The translations under genes and the position numbers were made by a program. The notes below the pieces were generated by a model that saw only the letters and a list, made by a program, of their open reading frames with translations, was not told the DNA's origin and made no database searches. 64,000 nucleotides of DNA from Pseudomonas koreensis (GTDB taxonomy: Bacteria > Pseudomonadota > Gammaproteobacteria > Pseudomonadales > Pseudomonadaceae), in contig NZ_JAOEJU010000002.1 of the NCBI RefSeq assembly GCF_025447595.1, positions 62,001-126,000 of the forward strand, in the 5' to 3' direction. Each line of letters begins with the position of its first letter. The first letter of the stretch is position 1. This document shows, piece after piece, positions 47,050 to 57,938 of the stretch.

Positions 47050-48400
47050 GTTGCCTCGCTGACACCTCAGGTGTCTCCAGCACATGGCGCGCGGTACGCT
47101 CGGCCAGTTGCGCGCTGGCTTCGCGCCAGCCGATCCATTGCCAGTCGCTGACATCGCGGGCGGCCGGGAATTGACCGCTGCGTTCAAAGGTCTGCACCAG
47201 CTCGGCGAGACTTTGCGGCGATTGCAGATCGAAATACGCCATGAACTCGCCACCGATCTCGCGGAACACCGGGATGTCGCTGCCCATCGCGGGCAGCCCG
47301 CGCTGCATGGCTTCCACCAGCGGCAGGCCGAAACCTTCGACGAACGAAGGAAACACCAGCGCGCTGGCATGGGCGTAGGCGTGTTCGAGGCTGGTGTCGC
47401 TCAAGTCGTTGAACATGAACAGGCGCCGGTTCAGTTCTGGATGATTGCGGATCCGGGCAAGCAGCGCATCGCACTTCCAGCCAATGCGCCCCGCGATGCA
47501 CAACCGGGCGTTCGAGCCGTTCGCCCAGGCATGGTCGAAGGCATCCAGCAGATAGTCGTGGTTCTTGCGCGGCTCGATGGTGCTGACCATCAGGAACACC
47601 GGCTCCTGTGTTGCGAACATCCGTTGCAAACGCGGTTCGACGGCGGCTTCGACGCTCCGCAGATCCAGCTCAGAACCGAGGTGAAAGTAGTCGAACCAGC
47701 GTTTGCCGACTTGTGCCGATCCGAGGCGACGTTGCAGTTCTGCACGCACCTGATCGCGCACCGTGGCGGAAATCGCCATGAAGCCGTCGGCATTGCGGGC
47801 GATCCAGTCGAACCACTCGCTGTACACCTCGACCAGCCGCGTGTCGTAAAACTGCGGATGGGACAGGGGAATCAGGTCGTAGACCACCGCAACGATGCCC
47901 AGACCTTCCTGCTTGAGTCGCTCGGCATGAAGGAAAAAGTCCGAGTGCCAGGACGAATCCAGCAGCACCAGTTGATCGCCCGGCTGGTGTTGCAGCGGCT
48001 CGCAGCGTTGAGGCAATTGATAGCGATTGATCTGCCCGACCAGCCGTAACGGTATTCCGAATGCACCGAACGAGGTCAGGCGATAGCCGACGTACAACAG
48101 GCGTCGTGCCAGTTTTGTGCGGCAACGCGTGTCCAGTCGCTGATGCAGTTGCCAGAAGCGATGAGCCAGCCGTTCCAGGCGTTCGCCAAACGTGACGATG
48201 GCATTGAACAGCGGCGAATCCAGCGGTGCCAGACGCTTCACACGGTATAGCTGGCCCTTGAGCAAGACCACCGGCACGCATTCGACCCCTTCAGCACTTG
48301 GCGCAAGCTGTTTGATGACGTTGCGCACCACCCGCTGAATCCCCGAATTGACCTTCGGGTGTTTGAACACGTGGGTGCATTCGACCAGCAGGCGAGTCAT
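47033..48400 (-). CDS. wbpX: Glycosyltransferase, WbpX type (A-band rhamnan)
   Basis: A 455-residue GT4-family protein longer than WbpY/WbpZ because of an extended N-terminal domain (MTRLLVECTHVFKHPKVNSGIQRVV...). The C-terminal catalytic domain has STIEPRKNHDYLLDAF and VEGFGLPLVEAMQRGLP. It starts within the wzt stop region (4-base overlap at 48397-48400) and overlaps wbpY, showing tight coupling. Its place after wzt and before wbpY matches P. aeruginosa wbpX, so a role as D-rhamnosyltransferase is likely. Confidence 0.85.
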   Translation of the reverse strand: MTRLLVECTHVFKHPKVNSGIQRVVRNVIKQLAPSAEGVECVPVVLLKGQLYRVKRLAPLDSPLFNAIVTFGERLERLAHRFWQLHQRLDTRCRTKLARRLLYVGYRLTSFGAFGIPLRLVGQINRYQLPQRCEPLQHQPGDQLVLLDSSWHSDFFLHAERLKQEGLGIVAVVYDLIPLSHPQFYDTRLVEVYSEWFDWIARNADGFMAISATVRDQVRAELQRRLGSAQVGKRWFDYFHLGSELDLRSVEAAVEPRLQRMFATQEPVFLMVSTIEPRKNHDYLLDAFDHAWANGSNARLCIAGRIGWKCDALLARIRNHPELNRRLFMFNDLSDTSLEHAYAHASALVFPSFVEGFGLPLVEAMQRGLPAMGSDIPVFREIGGEFMAYFDLQSPQSLAELVQTFERSGQFPAARDVSDWQWIGWREASAQLAERTARHVLETPEVSARQHAHSP

Positions 48401-49647
48401 GGTGCGCGCTCCGCGAGGCTGTCCGAATGGCGAGTGATCGAGGTGCGGGCGCCCAGCCAGGAACAGCCGACAAAATCTTCCTCGCGGTTGTTGATCACGT
48501 GAAACACGAGACCGTAGTCACGCCATTCGAAGTTGCGATCCAGGTGCGAGTCCAGCCGCGACAGGCTCAGGGCGACTGAATAGTTGCCCTTGCCCAGGCC
48601 CATGACGAACGCGAAGCGATAGGTGATGCGCTCGCCCGCACGCAGGTCTTCCAGCGCCTGATTCTGGCGGTGGGTATTGATGCCGTACATGGCCTGGCCC
48701 AGGCGATCCTTGATCATGAAGCCGAGCACCAGCCGTTCGATGTCCTGGCGGATCTCTACCTCGACTACCAGTGTCACCGGCTGACCGACTTCGGCGGCGT
48801 CGATCGAGCGCTCGCGTTCATCGAGCAGGCGCACGCTGAGTATCCCGGCCTCACCAGTGCCGGACACGGTGCGCACCTGGCCGCCGTCGAGCAGCTCCTG
48901 GCGCACGGTCTGGCCTTCGCGTTCGGCGAGCAAGGCGTTGTAGTAATCCATGACCGCTTCGGGCTTGTCGTGCATGACCATGTGGCCGCCTTCGAGCAGG
49001 ATCGCCGAGTCGCAGATCGACTGGATCGCCGAGCGGTCGTGGGACACGATCAACAGCGTGGTACCGGCCTTGCGGAAGCTGCGGATGCGGTCGAAGCTTT
49101 TGTGCTGGAAGTAGGCATCGCCCACCGACAACGCTTCGTCGACGATCAGAATGTCCGGACGGCGCGCGGTGGCAACGCTGAAAGCCAGGCGCATCTGCAT
49201 GCCGCTGGAATAGGTGCGCACCGGGTGATCGATGGCCTCGCCGATTTCCGCGAAGCGTTCGATGTCCGGCATCAGTGCTTCAATATCTTCGACCTGCATG
49301 CCCAGCAGTTGCCCGGCCATCACCGCATTCTGCCGACCGGTGAAGTCCGGGTGAAAGCCCATGCCCAGTTCCAGCAGCGCCGCGACCCGACCCTCGAGCT
49401 GAATCTGGCCGCAGGTCGGTTGAGTGGTGCCGGTGATCATTTTCAGCAGGGTGCTTTTGCCGGCGCCGTTGACTCCGACAATGCCCACCGCTTCACCGGG
49501 GGCGATTTCGAAATTGACGTCCTGCAGCACCCAGTGCTGGCGATGGCGGATCGGTGAAAACGGAATCAGCCATTCGGCCAGGCGACTCCAGCGAGTGGGG
49601 TACTGCTTGTAGGCCTTGCCCAGACCGGTGACGCGTATGTGCCCCAT
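48397..49647 (-). CDS. wzt: ABC transporter ATP-binding protein, O-polysaccharide export
   Basis: Wzt is the ATPase of the Wzm/Wzt exporter that moves the finished, undecaprenyl-linked polymer across the inner membrane. The 416-residue protein has Walker A GVNGAGKST (58-66), signature YSSGMQMRLAF and Walker B ILIVDEALSVGDAYF. The extra C-terminal ~165 residues (from about 250) form the Wzt_C-type carbohydrate-binding domain that recognises the polymer end, explaining the length. It shares one base with wzm and overlaps wbpX by four. Confidence 0.93.
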   Translation of the reverse strand: MGHIRVTGLGKAYKQYPTRWSRLAEWLIPFSPIRHRQHWVLQDVNFEIAPGEAVGIVGVNGAGKSTLLKMITGTTQPTCGQIQLEGRVAALLELGMGFHPDFTGRQNAVMAGQLLGMQVEDIEALMPDIERFAEIGEAIDHPVRTYSSGMQMRLAFSVATARRPDILIVDEALSVGDAYFQHKSFDRIRSFRKAGTTLLIVSHDRSAIQSICDSAILLEGGHMVMHDKPEAVMDYYNALLAEREGQTVRQELLDGGQVRTVSGTGEAGILSVRLLDERERSIDAAEVGQPVTLVVEVEIRQDIERLVLGFMIKDRLGQAMYGINTHRQNQALEDLRAGERITYRFAFVMGLGKGNYSVALSLSRLDSHLDRNFEWRDYGLVFHVINNREEDFVGCSWLGARTSITRHSDSLAERAP

Positions 49648-50444
49648 CAGAGTTCATCCACCATTTCACCGACCCGGCGGCGGAACAGTCGCAGGCCGAC
49701 CGCGCATAACAGCAGGCCGATCACGAAGATCGGCAGCAGCGAACTCCACACCGGCCACTGACCGTAGAGAAACAGGTTCTGGTAACTGCCGATCAGGTTG
49801 GTCAGCGGATTGAGCTGCAACAGGCGCTGCACCCACTCGGGCAGGATGCTCAGCGGGTACACGATCGGCGTCAGCCAGAACCAGAATTGCAGGCAGATGC
49901 CGAACAATTGCCCGACATCGCGAAAGAACACGTTGAGCACGCCGAGGATCATCCCCAGCCCGGCGCAGAACAGCACTTGCAGCGCCAGCAGCGGCGCCAG
50001 TGCCAACAGGGCCATGCCCGGCCAGCGTCCGGTGATCAACAGAAAACCGAGGAACAGGCCGATGATGATCGCGAAGTTGATGCCGGCATTGAGCAGCACG
50101 ATCACCGGCAGGCAGAGGCGCGGGAAGCTGATTTTCTTCAGCAGGTTGGCGTTCTCCAGAAACATGTTCTGGCTGCGCAGGGTGATTTCCGAGAACAGGC
50201 CCCAGGTCAGCAGCCCGGCGCACAGGTAGACGCTGTAGGCCATGCCGTCGTCCACGCCGGGCAGACGGGCGCGCATGATGTGGGAAAAGATCACCGTGTA
50301 CACGATGATCATCGACAGCGGGTTGAGTACCGTCCACAGCGCGCCGAACAGCGAATTGCGATACCGCGCTTGAAACTCCCGCTTGACGCTACCGAGGATG
50401 AAACCCCGATAGTCGTGCAGCGAGCGGTACAGGGAAAGCAGCAT
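49647..50444 (-). CDS. wzm: ABC transporter permease, O-polysaccharide export
   Basis: Wzm is the membrane half of the O-polysaccharide ABC exporter. The 265-residue protein has six predicted membrane helices and the ABC-2 type signature around NPLSMIIVYTVIFSHIM near the N-terminus and LPEWVQRLLQLNPLTNLIGSYQ in the C-terminal half. It is immediately after wbpW (50444/50445) and followed by wzt. No other permease occurs in the locus. Confidence 0.92.
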   Translation of the reverse strand: MLLSLYRSLHDYRGFILGSVKREFQARYRNSLFGALWTVLNPLSMIIVYTVIFSHIMRARLPGVDDGMAYSVYLCAGLLTWGLFSEITLRSQNMFLENANLLKKISFPRLCLPVIVLLNAGINFAIIIGLFLGFLLITGRWPGMALLALAPLLALQVLFCAGLGMILGVLNVFFRDVGQLFGICLQFWFWLTPIVYPLSILPEWVQRLLQLNPLTNLIGSYQNLFLYGQWPVWSSLLPIFVIGLLLCAVGLRLFRRRVGEMVDEL

Positions 50445-51887
50445 TCACACCGTCCTGCCGTATTGGTCTTCGAAGCGGACGATGTCGTCCTCTCCCAGGT
50501 ATTCGCCACTTTGCACTTCGATGATTACCAGATCGATCACGCCGGGGTTCTCCAGACGATGCTTGTGACCGGCGGCGATGAACGTCGATTCGTTCTTCGC
50601 CACCAGGGTCGTGCCGCTGCCGTTGTTGGTGACCTTGGCCATGCCTTCGACCACCACCCAGTGTTCATTGCGGTGATGGTGCATCTGCAGTGACAACTTG
50701 CCACCGGGTTTGACCACGATGCGCTTGATCTTGAAACGCGGGCCTTCTTCGAGCACGGTGTAGGTGCCCCACGGACGGCTGACCGTACGATGCAGGCGAT
50801 AGGCTTCGTGGGATTTATCCTTGAGCTGCTTGGCCACCCGTCGCACATCCTGCGCACGGTCGGCATGGGCCACCAGCACGGCGTCGGCGGTGTCGATGAC
50901 GATCAGGTCTTCAACACCCACGGCGGCCACCAGCCGGCCTTCGCTTTGAACGAAGTTGTTGCGGCTGTCGATGAAGATCGCTTCGCCGCTCGCACGGTTG
51001 TTATCCGCGTCCGCCGGCACCAGTGCGGCGACAGCGCCCCACGAACCGATGTCGCTCCAGTCGAAACCGGCGGGTACCACCACGACTTTCTCGGAGCGCT
51101 CCATCAACGCGTAGTCGATGGAAATGTCGGTGATCTCGGCGAACAGCTGCGCGGACAGTTCCTGTTGCAGGCAGCCGGCGGTTTCCACCGGTTCGCTGGC
51201 AGCCATGCAGGCGCGGGTCTGTGCCAGCAGCTCGGGTGCATGCAGCTCCAGCTCGGCGATCAGGGTCGCGGTGGAGAAGCAGAACATTCCCGAGTTCCAC
51301 AGGAAGTTGCCGCTTTCCAGGTAGTGGGTGGCGGTTTGCAGGTCGGGTTTTTCCACGAAACGCTGTACTTTGGCAGCACCCCGGTCATCCAGCGGCGCCC
51401 CGGTCTCGATGTAGCCGAAGCCGGTTTCCGGGGCGGTCGGCACCACGCCGAAGGTCACCAGATAACCATCCTTTGCCAGATTGACCGCGTGCTCGACGGC
51501 ACTTTTTAGCGCGTCTTCATTGACGATCAAATGGTCGGCCGGCATGACCACCATGATTGCCGCATCGCCGTGCAGTGCCTGCAGCGACAGCGCCGCCGCC
51601 GCGATGGCCGGCGCGGTGTTGCGCCCGGTAGGCTCGAGCAGGAAATGCCCGCGATGCCGGGACAGACGTGCGGCCTGGTAGTGATCCTTGCTCTGGAAGT
51701 AGTACTCGCGGTTGGTCACCGTGACGATGTCGCCCCAGCCGTCCAGCAGCGCGGCGGCGCGCCGATAGGTCTTGCCCAGCAGCGACTGGCCGTCGGGCAG
51801 GGTCATGAACGGCTTGGGATGGCCCTCGCGGGACACCGGCCACAAACGGGTGCCGGCACCGCCGGACAGAATCACGGGGATCAGCAT
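50445..51887 (-). CDS. wbpW: Mannose-1-phosphate guanylyltransferase / mannose-6-phosphate isomerase
   Basis: This bifunctional type II PMI-GMP enzyme makes GDP-D-mannose. The 480-residue protein has the N-terminal pyrophosphorylase signature GGAGTRLWPVSREGHPKPF (8-26), FVEKPD, and the C-terminal cupin isomerase domain with the metal site QMHHHRNEHW. AlgA and PslB in Pseudomonas are paralogues; the position between gmd and wzm supports WbpW. It is 3 bases downstream of gmd. Substrates are fructose-6-phosphate and GTP via mannose-6-phosphate. Confidence 0.93.
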   Translation of the reverse strand: MLIPVILSGGAGTRLWPVSREGHPKPFMTLPDGQSLLGKTYRRAAALLDGWGDIVTVTNREYYFQSKDHYQAARLSRHRGHFLLEPTGRNTAPAIAAAALSLQALHGDAAIMVVMPADHLIVNEDALKSAVEHAVNLAKDGYLVTFGVVPTAPETGFGYIETGAPLDDRGAAKVQRFVEKPDLQTATHYLESGNFLWNSGMFCFSTATLIAELELHAPELLAQTRACMAASEPVETAGCLQQELSAQLFAEITDISIDYALMERSEKVVVVPAGFDWSDIGSWGAVAALVPADADNNRASGEAIFIDSRNNFVQSEGRLVAAVGVEDLIVIDTADAVLVAHADRAQDVRRVAKQLKDKSHEAYRLHRTVSRPWGTYTVLEEGPRFKIKRIVVKPGGKLSLQMHHHRNEHWVVVEGMAKVTNNGSGTTLVAKNESTFIAAGHKHRLENPGVIDLVIIEVQSGEYLGEDDIVRFEDQYGRTV

Positions 51888-51890
51888 GGC

Positions 51891-53773
<1,883 letters not shown>

Positions 53774-54199
53774 ACAGCGACCCCTTGGTCTTTAACTTTC
53801 ACCTCTTCCCACAGGCTTTAAGGGAATGTCTGTCAGACCGAGAGAAAATCCGGTCGAGACAACGGGTGAAGTCGTTGTTGTAGTTGTTTGGCTGCCAATC
53901 TGTGCCAATTGCGCAGCAATTTCAACCGGGCAAATCGTGACTGGTCAGTTCTCGTCAGAGTAGCCGGGTTTTTCTCGCCGGGCGGTTCCCGAATCCTTGG
54001 CGGATGTGTTTAGAATGCCCCTCGTCGCGATCCCCGGCGGCTTTTCGCAAGGATCGTGCGACAGGGTAAAACCGAACATTAAAACAAGAACAGAGACGTG
54101 CCCGATGACGCAGGACGAACACCGCTGATACCGGTTCGATCCGACGCCCGGCCGTCATAGCGTGAAGCTGCCGGGATGGCGGATTCACCGTGGGATGCC
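53774..54199. promoter_or_regulatory. Divergent control region between the two polysaccharide operons
   Basis: This 426-base region separates the leftward rmd-wbpZ operon from the rightward glycosyltransferase operon and must hold both promoters. TAGAAT at 54011-54016 is a possible -10 for the rightward operon, but no good -35 was found. A 7-codon ORF at 54105-54128 (MTQDEHR) might be a leader peptide or chance. No regulatory repeat was recognised, so the mechanism of control is unknown. Confidence 0.5.
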
Positions 54200-55747
54200 A
54201 TGAATTTCATTCTCTACTCGGACGTCAACGACCGCTCCATCAGCCAGAGTCTCGGGCGTCCCGAATACAGCTACTACTTCGTGCTCAAGGCCTATCGCCC
54301 GGTGTTGGAAAGCCTGGGTCGGGTGCATGTGGTGTCCGACCGCGCCGAGGTCGATCCACTCCATCGGCAGCTGCTCGCCGCCGGTGAGCCCTCTGTGTTT
54401 CTGTCTTTTACGCCGCCGCAAAATACCCCGACCGACCTCGAGTGCCCGACGATCTGCGTGATCGCATGGGAGTTCGATTCGATCCCCGACGAGTCGTGGG
54501 ACGATGATCCGCGCCACGACTGGACGCAGATGCTCGCACGACAGGGACGGGCCATCACGTTGTCGAGCCACACCGCCCGTGCGATTCGCCGCGCCATGGG
54601 CGAGGACTTTCCGGTCCTCGTGCTGCCGACGCCCTTGTGGGAAAACTTCGCCGCCATTCGTGAGCAGCACGTCAGTGCGCCGATCAATCCCGGCGCGACC
54701 CTGGCGATCAAAGGCTGCATTTTCGACAGCCGCACGCTGGGCCTTTGCGCCGATGACCTGTTGCCCAAGCCGCTGACTGCCGAGCAACTGGCCGAAATCG
54801 AGGCACTGCGCCCGCCGCCGCTGACGTTCAAACGACGCCTGGTCATTGCCCGTCATTATCTGCGCCTGTGGATGCTGAGTGCGGGTGAAGAGCGGGTGAA
54901 ATACCTGCACCACTGGTACTGGGAAGGTGTGCAGGATCTGCTGCCGGACAGCGCACACGCCTGGCTTGAAAAACGTTTCCCGGCCATCGCCGCTCCGCAT
55001 GCGGTGGCTGTGGTCGAGTCACCCCCGCTGGATTTGCCGGACACCTCCTCGGTGGTCGAGACCGCGGTGGAAGGCGTGATTTACGTCACGGTGTTCAACC
55101 CCAAAGACGGCCGCAAGAACTGGCACCACCTGATCACTGCGTTCTGCTGGGCCTTTCGCGAAACGCCTGACGCGACGCTGGTGCTGAAAATTACCCAGAA
55201 CGATCTGGCGTCCTACTACAGCGAACTGATGACTCTGCTCGCGCAACTGACACCTTTCGCCTGCCGGGTGCTGGTGATGCATGGTTATCTGGACGACGCG
55301 CAATACGCGCGGCTCTACCAGGCTGCCAGTTTCTACGTGAACGCCTCACGCTGCGAGGGCCTGTGCCTGCCGTTGATGGAGTTCATGTCCAGCGGCAAAC
55401 CGGTGATCGCTCCGGATCATACAGCCATGGAAGACTACATCGATGACACGGTGGCCTTTGTCGTCCGCTCCAGCGAGGAGCTGACGATCTGGCCTCAGGA
55501 CTCGCGGATTATTTACCGCACGCTGCGTTATCGACCTGACTGGGCCTCGCTCAAAAGCGCCTACGAAAACAGCTACCGGATGGCCAAGGTGCAGCCGCAG
55601 GAATACGCGCGCATGTCTGCCGCCGCTGTCGAACGCATGCATGACTACTGCGCGTTCGCCCCGGTGCAACGGCGCATGGCGGACTTTTTCGGCCTCGTGC
55701 CGCTGGCTGCCGATGCCGCCCCCGTGACGGACAACGCCTCATGCTGA
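54200..55747 (+). CDS. Predicted glycosyltransferase, PA5455-type (CPA modification)
   Basis: A 515-residue GT4-like protein with a C-terminal GT1 domain (VFNPKDGRKNWHHLITAFCWAF, ASRCEGLCLPLMEFMSSGKPVIAP). The first ~30 residues (MNFILYSDVNDRSISQSLGR, then EYSYYFVLK) match those of the next gene, showing duplication. It has an extra ~70 residues in the middle (about 195-265) that its neighbour lacks. The ATG at 54200 fits this alignment; an upstream in-frame ATG at 54176 is possible. Position and order match P. aeruginosa PA5455, the first of five genes reported important for common polysaccharide antigen. The sugar donor is unknown. Confidence 0.82.
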   Translation: MNFILYSDVNDRSISQSLGRPEYSYYFVLKAYRPVLESLGRVHVVSDRAEVDPLHRQLLAAGEPSVFLSFTPPQNTPTDLECPTICVIAWEFDSIPDESWDDDPRHDWTQMLARQGRAITLSSHTARAIRRAMGEDFPVLVLPTPLWENFAAIREQHVSAPINPGATLAIKGCIFDSRTLGLCADDLLPKPLTAEQLAEIEALRPPPLTFKRRLVIARHYLRLWMLSAGEERVKYLHHWYWEGVQDLLPDSAHAWLEKRFPAIAAPHAVAVVESPPLDLPDTSSVVETAVEGVIYVTVFNPKDGRKNWHHLITAFCWAFRETPDATLVLKITQNDLASYYSELMTLLAQLTPFACRVLVMHGYLDDAQYARLYQAASFYVNASRCEGLCLPLMEFMSSGKPVIAPDHTAMEDYIDDTVAFVVRSSEELTIWPQDSRIIYRTLRYRPDWASLKSAYENSYRMAKVQPQEYARMSAAAVERMHDYCAFAPVQRRMADFFGLVPLAADAAPVTDNASC

Positions 55748-57045
55748 TCATCATTCACTCGGAAACCAACCAGCACACCATCGCGCAGAACCTGGGGCGT
55801 TCGGAGTACAGCTATTACTTCGTGCTCAAGGAATACCGCCCGGTACTCGAACGCCTTGGGCGTGTGGTGGAAGTCGTCGATCCGGCGCGCGAAGTCGATG
55901 CGTTGTATCTGGAATGCCTGTCCCGTGGCGAGCCGTGCGTGTTTCTATCGTTCTCGCCACCGCACCGCACGCCGATCCACCTGGCATGCCCGACGCTGCC
56001 GGTGTTCGCCTGGGAGTTCAGCACCATCCCCAACGAACCCTTCGACAACGAGCCGCGCAATGACTGGCGCACGGTGCTCCGGGCCTGCGGCGCGGCGATC
56101 ACCCATTCCAGCTACACGGTCAATGCCGTGCGCGAGGCCATGGGCGCCGATTACCCGATTGTCGCGGTCCCGGCGCCGGTATGGGATCGCTTCGCGGCCA
56201 GGGGCGCGCAGCTTCAGGGGCAGCCCTCGACAGGGCCGGTGCGCCTGACGATCAAGGGGCTGGTCGCTGACAGTCGTCAGCTGGATCTCAATGCGTTTGG
56301 TCCGAAACACCTGCGCCGTGGCCAAGGCATCGATTTCCAGGCGCCGGTGCGCGAGCAAGAGCTGCTGCTGGACGGTGTCGTCTACACATCGGTGTTCAAT
56401 CCCGGTGACGGACGCAAGAACTGGGAAGACATGCTCAGCGCATTCTGCGTGACGTTTCGCGACATCGAGGACGCGACGCTGGTGCTCAAGCTCACGCACC
56501 ACGATGCCGAAGAAGCGCTCAGCGACATTCTTCATCATCTGTATAAAAACCAGTCCTACCGCTGCCGCATCGTGTTGATTTATGGCTACCTCGCGGACGC
56601 GGACTATGAACGTCTGGTGCAGGCCACCCGTTACGTGGTGAACACTTCCTACGGCGAGGGCCAGTGCCTGCCGCTGATGGAATTCATGTCTTGCGGCAAA
56701 CCGGCCGTGGCGCCGCGCACCACGGCGATGATCGATTACCTGAACACCGACAACGCTTTCCTGGTCGAGTCCACTGATGAACTCACCGCCTGGCCTCACG
56801 ATCCGCGCAAGGCGTTCCGCACGTTGCGCTACATGACCAACTGGGCGTCGGTCTGTGTGGCCTATCGCGATAGCTATGAGGTGGCGAAGAACGATCCCGG
56901 GCGTTATGCGCAAATGTCGGCGCAGGCCGTTGCCAGTCTTCAGGCGTTCTGCAGTCAGGCGGTGGCCGAGCAGCGTTTGCGTGATTTCCTCGCTCAAGTG
57001 CAGGCGTGTCGCGCTGTCGCTGCAACGGAAGCCACGGGCACATGA
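55741..57045 (+). CDS. Predicted glycosyltransferase, PA5456-type (CPA modification)
   Basis: A 434-residue glycosyltransferase that is a tandem paralogue of the preceding gene: both begin with a short strand, then QSLGR/QNLGR and the same EYSYYFVLK. The C-terminal domain has VFNPGDGRKNWEDMLSAFC and SYGEGQCLPLMEFMSCGKPAVAP. It overlaps the previous gene by 7 bases and shares an ATGA overlap with the following methyltransferase, so the operon is tightly coupled. The order corresponds to P. aeruginosa PA5456. It lacks signal peptide or membrane segment and should act in the cytoplasm. Confidence 0.82.
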   Translation: MLIIIHSETNQHTIAQNLGRSEYSYYFVLKEYRPVLERLGRVVEVVDPAREVDALYLECLSRGEPCVFLSFSPPHRTPIHLACPTLPVFAWEFSTIPNEPFDNEPRNDWRTVLRACGAAITHSSYTVNAVREAMGADYPIVAVPAPVWDRFAARGAQLQGQPSTGPVRLTIKGLVADSRQLDLNAFGPKHLRRGQGIDFQAPVREQELLLDGVVYTSVFNPGDGRKNWEDMLSAFCVTFRDIEDATLVLKLTHHDAEEALSDILHHLYKNQSYRCRIVLIYGYLADADYERLVQATRYVVNTSYGEGQCLPLMEFMSCGKPAVAPRTTAMIDYLNTDNAFLVESTDELTAWPHDPRKAFRTLRYMTNWASVCVAYRDSYEVAKNDPGRYAQMSAQAVASLQAFCSQAVAEQRLRDFLAQVQACRAVAATEATGT

Positions 57046-57938
57046 TCCGCGCATTGCTGAGGCGTTTGCGTCCGGTTGCGCGATCGGTGCCGGTCTCTTT
57101 GCCGGTTTCTGCGCCTGAACCGCTGGCTGCCAGCGTGTCGCCGCGAGACGTAGGCCTGCACGACGCCATGCTCGACGGCTGGTTTCACGGCGACAGTGGC
57201 GAGTTGCTCAAGGGCTTTGCCATCGATGCGGACGACACCCTGCTCGATGTGGGGTGCGGTGAGGGCGTGGCGACGCTCTTTGCCGTGCGCCAAGGCGCCT
57301 CGGTGATCTTCACCGACAGCGAACACGACAAGGTGCGCGACCTCGCCCGGCAAGTCGAAGCGCAGAGCCGCAAGGCCAGTCTCGGCCTGGTCAGCAACAG
57401 CCTGCCACTGCCGCTGAGCGACGGCTGTGCGAGCAAGGTCGTGTGCATGGAAGTGCTGGAGCACATCGATCAGCCCGAGCCGTTCATGGCCGAGCTGGTG
57501 CGCATGGGCCGTCCCGGTGCGTTGTACCTGCTCAGTGTCCCGGCGCCGGTCGGTGAGCATTTGCAGCAAGGCATTGCCCCGGCGGGTTATTACCAGTCAC
57601 CCAATCATGTGCAGATCTTTACCCCGGAACGCTTCGCGGCACTGGTGGAGGATGCCGGCCTGGTGATCGAGCATCGTCAGGCCACGGGTTTTTTCTGGGT
57701 CATGGGCATGATCTTTTTCTGGGCCAGCGAACGGGCTGCCGGACGTGACTTGGGCGGTGCCGTGCGCGACCGGATCCAGGCACCGTATCCACCGTTGATG
57801 GAGAGTTGGGCCAGAACCTGGCAGGACTTACTGGCGCAGCCCGATGGCTTGGCGATCAAGCAGATGCTCGACAGGTTCATGCCCAAGAGTCAGGTGATCA
57901 TCGCCCGCAAACCGCTCGATGCAGGACGTGTGTCATGA
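57042..57938 (+). CDS. SAM-dependent methyltransferase, PA5457-type
   Basis: A 298-residue class I methyltransferase. The SAM motif is LLDVGCGEG (motif I), and the post-motif regions SNSLPLPLSDGCASKVVCMEVLEHI are of the Methyltransf_11 type. The first ~40 residues are basic and variable. Its core is shared with the methyltransferase two genes downstream (LHDAML.GWF, GELLKGF, ADDTLLDVGCG), so the pair arose by duplication. ATGA overlaps join it to both neighbours. Its likely substrate is a sugar at the rhamnan terminus (3-O-methyl rhamnose is reported in P. aeruginosa CPA); this is inference. Confidence 0.82.
   Translation: MIRALLRRLRPVARSVPVSLPVSAPEPLAASVSPRDVGLHDAMLDGWFHGDSGELLKGFAIDADDTLLDVGCGEGVATLFAVRQGASVIFTDSEHDKVRDLARQVEAQSRKASLGLVSNSLPLPLSDGCASKVVCMEVLEHIDQPEPFMAELVRMGRPGALYLLSVPAPVGEHLQQGIAPAGYYQSPNHVQIFTPERFAALVEDAGLVIEHRQATGFFWVMGMIFFWASERAAGRDLGGAVRDRIQAPYPPLMESWARTWQDLLAQPDGLAIKQMLDRFMPKSQVIIARKPLDAGRVS

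Noticed and set aside
48491..48506. parS-like TTGATCACGTGAAACA in wzt
   Set aside because: Thirteen of 16 bases match the general parS consensus, but the left half-site is broken, it is 28 kb from oriC, and it lies in a coding region with no other support.
54105..54128. Seven-codon leader peptide (MTQDEHR) before the divergent glycosyltransferase operon
   Set aside because: It has no clear ribosome site, no codon bias typical of attenuators, and no paired terminator structure; chance is likely.
53774..54199. JUMPstart/ops element for the polysaccharide operons
   Set aside because: No GGCGGTAG-type ops sequence was seen in the divergent region on either strand.
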